5,826 nt of DNA from Actinomycetota bacterium (GTDB taxonomy: Bacteria; Actinomycetota; Acidimicrobiia; Acidimicrobiales; Microtrichaceae). Positions within the stretch are counted from its first letter, which is position 1, and each line of letters starts with the position of its first letter. Positions 1 through 4,671 of the stretch are shown in pieces. The stretch covers positions 1 to 5,826 of the forward strand of contig SXMI01000230.1 of assembly GCA_005777415.1 (NCBI GenBank), given 5' to 3'. The position numbers were made by a program, and so were the translations under genes. The notes beneath the pieces are model-generated. The model saw only the letters and a program-made list of their open reading frames with translations. It had not been told where the DNA came from and ran no database searches.

Positions 1-97
1 ACTTGCCCTGCATGTCGGCATCGGTCACGGTCAGCGTCTCGCCGTTCTGGAAGGCGGTGGCGCTGAAGGGCTGCACCTGGGAGTTGATGGTGGCCAT
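1..97 (-). CDS. ahpC: AhpC-type peroxiredoxin, N-terminal fragment (gene continues off the left edge)
   Basis: Only the first 32 codons are in the window, reading leftward from an ATG at 97-95. The peptide begins MATINSQVQPFSATAFQNGE and continues TLTVTDADMQGK. This matches the start of the 2-Cys peroxiredoxin AhpC as I recall it from E. coli (INTKIKPFKNQAFKNGEF...VTEKDTEGRW): the IN, the PF, the AF.NGE block and the VT.xD segment line up without gaps. AhpC reduces hydrogen peroxide and organic hydroperoxides in the cytoplasm, using a peroxidatic cysteine in a VCPTE motif that would lie about 15-20 residues beyond the edge, so it cannot be checked here. An AGGAG ribosome binding site supports the start. 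The N-terminus is the enterobacterial (AhpF-partnered) kind, not the mycobacterial AhpD-partnered kind. The upstream region carries an OxyR-like site, which fits the assignment. Confidence 0.88.
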   Translation of the reverse strand, partial: MATINSQVQPFSATAFQNGETLTVTDADMQGK

Positions 98-107
98 GAG
101 TTGGCTG

Positions 108-112
108 CTCCT
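108..112 (-). promoter_or_regulatory. Ribosome binding site of ahpC
   Basis: On the minus strand AGGAG lies 10 bases before the ATG at 97. The spacing is a little long but usable, and it supports this ATG as the start. It sets this gene apart from three of its neighbours, which have no Shine-Dalgarno sequence. Confidence 0.7.
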
Positions 113-133
113 GTTCTGGAATCTGGGGGTCGT

Positions 134-159
134 CGTGGACCGGGTCGTTCCCGGCCACG
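134..159 (-). other. Stem-loop in the ahpC 5' leader
   Basis: CGTGG (134-138) pairs with CCACG (155-159), and CCGGG (140-144) pairs with CCCGG (150-154). This leaves one bulged base at 139 and a five-base loop, TCGTT on the plus strand. The result is ten GC-rich pairs. If the promoter proposed at 166-195 is right, transcription starts near 158, so the stem would form the extreme 5' end of the ahpC mRNA. A 5' stem can protect an mRNA from decay, but that role is inference. No U-tract follows on the minus strand, so it is not a convincing terminator. Confidence 0.5.
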
Positions 160-165
160 GAGTGC

Positions 166-195
166 AACCTACGGACCGCCCATCAATATTTCCAA
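166..195 (-). promoter_or_regulatory. Candidate sigma-70-type promoter of ahpC
   Basis: On the minus strand TTGGAA (195-190) is followed after 18 bases by TAGGTT (171-166). The -10 fits the actinobacterial TANNNT pattern, and the -35 shares TTG and an A with TTGACA. The predicted start is a purine near 158, giving a leader of about 61 bases before the ATG. The OxyR-like site (195-231) ends exactly at the -35, where an activator of this family would touch RNA polymerase. The hexamers alone would be weak evidence; their position relative to the OxyR-like site is what makes the call worth recording. Confidence 0.5.
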
Positions 196-204
196 TGGAT
201 TGAT
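182..204. promoter_or_regulatory. ATCAAT-N11-ATTGAT dyad (LysR-family T-N11-A box geometry)
   Basis: Perfect six-base inverted arms lie at 182-187 and 199-204, separated by exactly 11 bases. LysR-type regulators, the family that includes OxyR, classically bind T-N11-A dyads, and this is one. It covers the proposed ahpC -35 (190-195) and shares 195-204 with one half of the OxyR-like site. It may be a second regulator's operator or part of an extended OxyR footprint. The arms are short, so chance in this AT-rich patch is not excluded. Confidence 0.4.
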
Positions 205-231
205 ACGAATCATGTGATAGTCAGCACCTAT
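195..231. promoter_or_regulatory. Tandem OxyR-like binding site
   Basis: The established OxyR consensus is two ATAGnTnnnAnCTAT elements separated by seven bases. At 217-231 the sequence reads ATAGTCAGCACCTAT, matching 9 of the 10 fixed positions, including perfect ATAG and CTAT arms. Exactly seven bases away, 195-209 matches 6 of 10 (A, T, G, T, C and A at positions 1, 2, 4, 6, 12 and 14). Together this is 15 of 20 in the correct register. The site lies directly upstream of the proposed ahpC -35, and ahpC is a classic OxyR target. No oxyR gene is in the window, so the binding protein is inferred. The site could also influence the divergent aldehyde dehydrogenase gene. Confidence 0.6.
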
Positions 232-278
232 GAGCGGCGGCGGGTACGACCGGGATCGTGCCCGCCCGGCCCCCGGGG

Positions 279-284
279 TACCGT
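279..284 (+). promoter_or_regulatory. -10 element for a leaderless aldehyde dehydrogenase transcript
   Basis: TACCGT fits TANNNT and ends seven bases before the GTG at 292. That distance would place the transcription start on or next to the start codon. No Shine-Dalgarno sequence precedes the GTG. A good -35 is not visible 16-18 bases upstream. The element helps decide the start of the gene. Confidence 0.45.
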
Positions 285-291
285 GCCGGGC

Positions 292-1755
292 GTGGAGAAC
301 GACGCCCCCCGGGACCTGCTGATCGACGGCCGTCTCGTCCGGCCCACCGGGGCGCGGACCTTCGAGGTCGAGAACCCGGCCACCGCCGCCGTGGCCGGCA
401 CGGCCCCCGACGCCGATCCGGCCGACGCCCGGTCGGCCGTGACGGCGGCGCGACGAGCCTTCGACGAGACGGACTGGTCGACCGATGTGGAGCTCCGGGT
501 CCGGGTGCTCCGCCAGCTCGACGCAGCGCTGCGGGAACACCGCGACGAGCTCGCCGAGCTGACCACGACCGAGGTCGGCGCCCCGCGGGCCTCCTGCGCC
601 ACGATCCAGGTCGACGCGCCCCTCGACATCGTCACCTGGTTCGCCGACCTGGCCGAGACCTACGAGTACCGGCGGGACCTGGGCGTCCGGGACACCCTGG
701 GCGGCCCGGCTCGTCGCTGGGTCGAGCAGGTGCCCGTCGGGGTGGTGGCGGCGATCACGCCCTGGAACGTGCCCAACCAGATCAACCTGGCCAAGGTCGT
801 GCCGGCGCTCGCCGCCGGTTGCACCGTCGTGTTGAAGCCGGCCCCCGAGACCCCCTGGACCGGGCTGGCGCTGGGCCGGATCGCCGCCGAGCACACCGAC
901 CTGCCGGCCGGGGTGCTCAACGTCGTGACCGCAGCGGACAAGGCCTTCGGCCAACTACTCACCACGGACCCGGCCGTCGACCTCATCAGCTTCACCGGCT
1001 CGACCGCCACCGGCACCCGGGTGATGGAAGCGGCGGCGGCGAACCTGACCCGCGTGTTCCTGGAGCTCGGCGGCAAGTCCGTCCACCTGGTGCTCGACGA
1101 CGTGGCCGACATGGGCACCGCCGCGGCACACGCCGCCTTCGGTACCGCGACCGTCGCCGGCCAGGGGTGTGCGCTGACGACCCGGGTGCTGCTCCCCCGG
1201 GCCCGCTACGACGAGGGGCTCGAGTCGATCGCCTCCATGATGAGTGCGCTGAGCGTCGGCGACCCGAGGGATCCCGGCACGGTCATGGGTCCGCTCATCA
1301 GCCGAGCCCAGCTGGAGCGGGTGGACGGCTACGTGCGCGGGGCCCTCGACGGCGGCGCCCGGGTCGTCTGCGGGGGCCAGCGGATCCCCGACCTGCCCGG
1401 ATGGTTCTACGCACCGACGCTGCTCGCCGATGTCGACAACTCCATGGCGGCCGCCCGTGAGGAGATCTTCGGGCCGGTCCTGGTCGCGATCCCCTTCGAC
1501 GACGACGAGGACGCCGTGCGGATCGCCAACGACTCCGACTACGGGCTCTCCGGAGCGGTGTTCGCCGACGACCGCGACCGGGCGCTGGCGGTCGCCCGTC
1601 GCATCCGGACCGGGACCATGTCGGTGAACGGCGGCGTCTGGTACGGCCCCGACGTGCCCTTCGGTGGGTTCAAGCGCTCGGGCATGGGCCGGGAGATGGG
1701 GGTCGAGGGCTTCGAGGAGCACCTCGAGACCCGGGCCTTCGCCGAGCCCGCCTGA
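292..1755 (+). CDS. NAD(P)-dependent aldehyde dehydrogenase
   Basis: This is a 487-residue protein of normal length for the ALDH superfamily, which oxidises aldehydes to carboxylates with NAD(P)+. All landmarks are present: TPWN with Asn159 of the oxyanion hole, Lys182 in LKPAPET, FTGST (234-238), general base Glu258 in LELGGK, catalytic Cys293 in GQGCALTTR, EIFGPV with cofactor-binding Glu391, and PFGGFKRSG near 456. From memory the whole protein closely resembles mycobacterial AldA (Rv0768), including VNGGVWY near the end, but that does not fix its substrate. I chose GTG 292 because it puts LLIDGRLV eight residues in, as in relatives, and because a TANNNT box sits just upstream. The frame stays open back to an ATG at 214, but that 26-residue extension is Arg/Pro/Gly-rich, unlike the family, and starts inside the OxyR-like site. 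The gene is divergent from ahpC and convergent with the ligase gene. Confidence 0.93.
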   Translation: MENDAPRDLLIDGRLVRPTGARTFEVENPATAAVAGTAPDADPADARSAVTAARRAFDETDWSTDVELRVRVLRQLDAALREHRDELAELTTTEVGAPRASCATIQVDAPLDIVTWFADLAETYEYRRDLGVRDTLGGPARRWVEQVPVGVVAAITPWNVPNQINLAKVVPALAAGCTVVLKPAPETPWTGLALGRIAAEHTDLPAGVLNVVTAADKAFGQLLTTDPAVDLISFTGSTATGTRVMEAAAANLTRVFLELGGKSVHLVLDDVADMGTAAAHAAFGTATVAGQGCALTTRVLLPRARYDEGLESIASMMSALSVGDPRDPGTVMGPLISRAQLERVDGYVRGALDGGARVVCGGQRIPDLPGWFYAPTLLADVDNSMAAAREEIFGPVLVAIPFDDDEDAVRIANDSDYGLSGAVFADDRDRALAVARRIRTGTMSVNGGVWYGPDVPFGGFKRSGMGREMGVEGFEEHLETRAFAEPA

Positions 1756-1784
1756 CCCCCGCAACCGACCGGCGCAGGTGGCCC

Positions 1785-1809
1785 GGACGGGTCCCGGCGA
1801 GACCCGTCC
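1785..1809. terminator. Nine-base-pair hairpin after the aldehyde dehydrogenase gene
   Basis: GGACGGGTC (1785-1793) and GACCCGTCC (1801-1809) are perfect inverted arms around a seven-base loop. The stem begins 30 bases after the aldehyde dehydrogenase stop, between two convergent genes. No T-tract follows on either strand. That is common for high-GC actinobacterial terminators but leaves intrinsic termination unproven. Confidence 0.6.
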
Positions 1810-1854
1810 ACGTGGGCGTTCCGCCGAAGCGTCCCGCCGTCCGTGGTGTTCCCC

Positions 1855-1888
1855 GGCCGGAACCTAGGTGGTGGGCCACCTTCGGGCC
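1855..1888. terminator. Compound hairpin between the convergent genes
   Basis: An inner stem, GGTGG (1867-1871) with CCACC (1876-1880), closes a TGGG loop. An outer stem pairs 1855-1862 with 1881-1888, seven of eight positions, with one G-G mismatch. Four bases (1863-1866) are bulged. Being nearly symmetric, it could act on both strands. It lies 33 bases beyond the ligase stop and would most plausibly end that leftward transcript. No T-tract is visible. Confidence 0.45.
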
Positions 1889-1920
1889 AGCCCGACCCGT
1901 GAGCCGAGCAGTCGGCCCGG

Positions 1921-3672
1921 TCAGCCGAGCAGCCCGGCGGCGCGCAGGTCGCGCAGCGCCTCGTCGCGGAGCCTCCGCTTGAGGATCTTGCCCGTGGCGG
2001 TCCGGGGCAGCGGGATCATGGTCACGGTCAGGTACTGCGGGATCTGGAATCGACCCAGATGGTCGACCAGGTAGGCCTGGAGCTCGTCGGGGTCCAGGCC
2101 CGGCGCCCCGTAGACGGTGGCTCCGACCTCCTCGCCGAGCCGCTCATCGGGCACCCCGTAGACGGCGGCCTCGCGCGCGAGCGGGTGGGTGAGGATCGCC
2201 GCCTCAACGTGTCCGCAGCCGATGTTCTCGCCGCCTCGGATGATCAGGTCCTTGATCCGGTCGACGATCGTCACGAAGCCCTCGTCGTCGATCCGGGCGA
2301 CGTCGCCGGTCCGGAACCACGGGCCGTCGAAGGAGGCCTCGGTGTCCTCGGGCCGGTTCCAGTAGCCGACGAAGACCGACGACCCCCGCACCTGCAACTC
2401 GCCGGCCTCGCCCGGGGGCAACGGCTCCCCGTCGTCGCCGACGACCCGCAGGTCGAGCACCGGCGCCGCCCGACCCGAGGTGTCCGGTCGATCGAGGTAC
2501 TCGGGGCCGGTGATCCCGGCACCGATGGCGTTCGTCTCGGTCATCCCCCACCCGTTGTTGGGCGCCGCCCGGGCGAACGAGGTGCTGATGCGTCGGACCT
2601 GCTCGGGCGGACGGGGGGCGCCACCGCCACCCACCAGCCGCAACGAGGACAGGTCGTGGCCGGTCTCGGCGGCCACCCGCAGCAGGTCGCCGGTCATGGC
2701 CGGCGTGGCGACGAACGAGTTGATACGTTCCGCCTCGATCAGCGCCGCGGCCACCTCGGGGTCCCAGCGGTGCATGGCGACCACCTTGCGCTGGGCCCGC
2801 AGGCTCAGCAGCGCCACCGCGTGGCACCCGGTGACGTGGAACAGCGGCACCCCGAGCAGCGCCGCGGGCTGCGGCGGCGCCGGGCGATCGGCAGCCGCAC
2901 CCCGGGCCACTGGCGCACCGCCGTCCCGGGCCGCTCGCCGGGCCGCCGTCAGTCGCGAACCGACCAGCGTGTCGAGCTCCCAGCTCAACAGGGCGTTGAT
3001 CACGTTGCGGTGCGTCGAGAGCACCCCCTTGGGATGGCCGGTCGACCCGGAGGTGTAGAAGATCGTGGCCGGATCGTCGGCCGTGGGCGCCTGTTCGGAC
3101 CAGTGGGCACCGGCGTCGAGCGCCATCCGGATCAGCGCCCGCAGGTCACCGACCACCGTCCTGACCCGGGCGATCTGTGACCCGTCGGCGTCCACGGCCA
3201 GCACTGCGGACAGTCCGGTGTCCACGTCGGACAGCTGGGCGACCCGCTCGCCGTCGGCGAGCAGCACCTTGGCACCGGAATCGCGCAGGCCGTAGTCCAG
3301 CTCCTCGGCGGTCCACAGCGAGTTCATGGCGACCGCCACCGCGCCGACCGAGGTGGCGGCGAGCAGCCCGATCACCCACTCGGGGTGGTTCCGCATGGAG
3401 ATCGCCACGCGATCACCCGGACCGACCCCGAGGTCCTCGACGAGCACCCGACCCAGGGCGGCCGCCCGGTCGGCGGCGTCGGCGAAGGTGAGGCGTTGGT
3501 CGCCGTACACGTAGAAGTCGAGATCACTCCGGGCGGCCTCGAGGAGATCCCGCAGCGTGGGCGGCGCCGAGACGAACACCCGCTCGGGCCCCCGGATGCC
3601 GTCCCGCTCCCCCAGCTCGTAGGGCTGCCCGGGAGCGGACATCTCGGCCAGGATCTCGGCACGGCTCGTCAC
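1921..3672 (-). CDS. Class I adenylate-forming acyl-CoA ligase (fatty-acid or other carboxylate CoA ligase)
   Basis: This is a 583-residue ANL-superfamily enzyme. These activate a carboxylic acid with ATP to an acyl-AMP, then form the CoA thioester. Visible motifs in order: P-loop YTSGSTGHPKGV (206-217), PLFHVTGC (276-283), GGGGAP (348-353), NNGWGMTETN (372-381), WFRTGD with ribose-binding Asp457, the hinge segment DRIKDLIIRGGENI (471-484), and PRTATGK with catalytic Lys562 near the C-terminus. Both domains are therefore intact. The substrate cannot be read from sequence. A low-complexity Ala/Arg/Pro linker at about 238-267 makes it somewhat longer than usual relatives. The start is GTG at 3672-3670, six bases after TAGCCT on the minus strand, so it is probably leaderless; the next in-frame ATG is codon 11. 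It is divergent from the oxidoreductase gene, with 86 bases between the starts. Confidence 0.92.
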   Translation of the reverse strand: MTSRAEILAEMSAPGQPYELGERDGIRGPERVFVSAPPTLRDLLEAARSDLDFYVYGDQRLTFADAADRAAALGRVLVEDLGVGPGDRVAISMRNHPEWVIGLLAATSVGAVAVAMNSLWTAEELDYGLRDSGAKVLLADGERVAQLSDVDTGLSAVLAVDADGSQIARVRTVVGDLRALIRMALDAGAHWSEQAPTADDPATIFYTSGSTGHPKGVLSTHRNVINALLSWELDTLVGSRLTAARRAARDGGAPVARGAAADRPAPPQPAALLGVPLFHVTGCHAVALLSLRAQRKVVAMHRWDPEVAAALIEAERINSFVATPAMTGDLLRVAAETGHDLSSLRLVGGGGAPRPPEQVRRISTSFARAAPNNGWGMTETNAIGAGITGPEYLDRPDTSGRAAPVLDLRVVGDDGEPLPPGEAGELQVRGSSVFVGYWNRPEDTEASFDGPWFRTGDVARIDDEGFVTIVDRIKDLIIRGGENIGCGHVEAAILTHPLAREAAVYGVPDERLGEEVGATVYGAPGLDPDELQAYLVDHLGRFQIPQYLTVTMIPLPRTATGKILKRRLRDEALRDLRAAGLLG

Positions 3673-3678
3673 GCCGGG

Positions 3679-3684
3679 AGGCTA
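3679..3684 (-). promoter_or_regulatory. -10 element for a leaderless ligase transcript
   Basis: On the minus strand TAGCCT (TANNNT) ends six bases before the GTG start at 3672, and no Shine-Dalgarno sequence is present. A clear -35 is not visible at 16-18 bases. The adjoining ACCCG-N4-CGGGT dyad (3684-3697) lies in the -10/-35 spacer and could be an operator, but it is short. Confidence 0.45.
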
Positions 3685-3747
3685 CCCGTGACCGGGTCTG
3701 GAAGACTGCGCCGGAACCGCCCACCGGCATCCCGCCGGGGCGCAGAC

Positions 3748-3752
3748 AGGAG
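3748..3752 (+). promoter_or_regulatory. Ribosome binding site of the oxidoreductase gene
   Basis: AGGAG lies six bases before the GTG at 3759, an ideal spacing. It fixes the start and shows that this transcript has a leader. A small CCGGC/GCCGG hairpin (3724-3738) lies just upstream. I see no TANNNT box on this strand in the short divergent gap, so the promoter remains unidentified. Confidence 0.8.
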
Positions 3753-3758
3753 CACCAC

Positions 3759-4646
3759 GTGAAGTTCGGCATCGCCTTCGCCAACGTCCTCACCTTCACC
3801 GAGGAGCCGGGCCTGAGCACACTCGCCCGCTCGGCCGAGGCGGCCGGCTTCGAGTCGCTGTGGACAGTCGAGCACGTCATCTACCCCGAGGGCTACGAGT
3901 CGGCCTACCCCTACGACCCGAGCGGGAAGATGATGATGGCCACGGACACGCCGCTGCCCGACCCGCTCATCTGGCTGGCGTTCGTCGGCGCCGCCACCGA
4001 GCGCATCCGGCTGGCGACGGGCATCCTGATCCTCCCCCAGCGCAACCCGCTGGTCCTGGCCAAGGAGGTCGCCACCCTGGACCGCCTCACCGGGGGCCGG
4101 GTCGAGCTGGGCATCGGCGTCGGCTGGCTCCGTGAGGAGTTCGACGCCCTCGGCGTGCCCTTCGAGCGCCGCGGCGCCCGGACCGACGAGTACATCGCCG
4201 CCATGCGGGCGCTGTGGGACGCCGACAACGCCGAGTACCACGGCGAGTTCGTCGACTTCGGCCGGGCGAGCGTGAACCCCAAGCCCGTGCACGGCCGGGT
4301 GCCCATCACCGTCGGCGGTCACAGCCGGGCGGCGGCGGAGCGCGCCGGACGCCTGGGCGACGGCTTCTTCCCCGGCAAGGGTGACATCGCCGAGCTCGTC
4401 GACGTGGTCCGCCAGACGGCCGCCGACGCCGGACGGGATCCGGAGGCCATCGAGATCACCTTCGGCGACGAGGCCGTCCTGGGCGACGACCCGGTGGGCG
4501 CCGTGGAGCGACTGGCCGCCGCCGGGGTCGACCGGGTGATCGTGCCGTCGTTCCTGTTCCTGGCCGACCCCGAGTCGGCGCTCGGCGAGTTCGGCGAGCG
4601 CGTGATCGCACCGACGGCCCACCTGGGCCGGTCCCGGGGCGACTGA
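3759..4646 (+). CDS. LLM-class, probably F420-dependent, oxidoreductase
   Basis: This 295-residue protein has the bacterial luciferase-like (LLM) TIM-barrel signature. It opens with MKFGIAFAN, followed by AEAAGFESLWTVEHV (27-40), then the family core LATGILILPQRNPLVLAKE (85-103), and ATLDRLTGGRVELGIGVGW (105-123) with EEFDALGVPFERRGARTDEY after it. ITVGGHSRAAAERAGRLGDG (183-202) is the usual cofactor-phosphate region. The length and overall pattern best fit the family annotated as probable F420-dependent oxidoreductases (TIGR03619, the Rv2161c-like group). FMN-using relatives exist, and the substrate is unknown. The GTG start has a strong AGGAG six bases upstream. The aminotransferase gene follows 25 bases after the stop, so the two could be co-transcribed, but a hairpin and a possible promoter lie in that gap. 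Confidence 0.9.
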   Translation: MKFGIAFANVLTFTEEPGLSTLARSAEAAGFESLWTVEHVIYPEGYESAYPYDPSGKMMMATDTPLPDPLIWLAFVGAATERIRLATGILILPQRNPLVLAKEVATLDRLTGGRVELGIGVGWLREEFDALGVPFERRGARTDEYIAAMRALWDADNAEYHGEFVDFGRASVNPKPVHGRVPITVGGHSRAAAERAGRLGDGFFPGKGDIAELVDVVRQTAADAGRDPEAIEITFGDEAVLGDDPVGAVERLAAAGVDRVIVPSFLFLADPESALGEFGERVIAPTAHLGRSRGD

Positions 4647-4654
4647 GGACCGGC
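4627..4654 (+). other. Hairpin spanning the oxidoreductase stop codon
   Basis: GCCGGTCC (4627-4634) and GGACCGGC (4647-4654) are perfect eight-base arms around a 12-base loop. The loop ends with the TGA stop at 4644-4646. There is no T-tract downstream. It could weaken read-through into the aminotransferase gene or stabilise the upstream mRNA. Translating ribosomes would keep the left arm unpaired until release. Confidence 0.4.
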
Positions 4655-4659
4655 TGCGG

Positions 4660-4665
4660 GATACT
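4660..4665 (+). promoter_or_regulatory. Possible -10 element for a leaderless aminotransferase transcript
   Basis: GATACT differs from TATACT at the first base only and ends six bases before the GTG at 4672. No Shine-Dalgarno sequence lies at a usable distance; the nearest purine run, GAGGA at 4645-4649, is 22 bases away. It may give the aminotransferase gene its own promoter. No good -35 is visible. Confidence 0.4.
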
Positions 4666-4671
4666 GGACCG

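Noticed and set aside
3..203. Small plus-strand frame of 66 codons at the left edge
   Set aside because: It is antisense to the ahpC start and runs through its promoter region; no motif and no ribosome binding site support it.
214..291. N-terminal extension of the aldehyde dehydrogenase from ATG 214
   Set aside because: The 26 residues do not resemble ALDH N-termini, no ribosome binding site precedes the ATG, and it lies inside the OxyR-like site.
169..954. Minus-strand open frame of 261 codons opposite the aldehyde dehydrogenase gene
   Set aside because: It would cover the ahpC promoter region and lies antisense to well-conserved ALDH motifs; the translation is Gly/Arg/His-rich without recognisable features.
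1808..1815. CCACGTGG perfect palindrome
   Set aside because: Eight-base GC-rich palindromes are expected by chance, and this one lies in a convergent gap with no promoter for a regulator to act on.
2059..3180. Plus-strand open frame of 373 codons across the ligase gene
   Set aside because: It overlaps the conserved ligase motifs on the other strand, and its product is compositionally biased with no domain signature.
3724..3738. CCGGC-N5-GCCGG hairpin upstream of the oxidoreductase gene
   Set aside because: Five-base GC arms are frequent in sequence of this composition, and there is no second element to suggest a riboswitch or attenuator.
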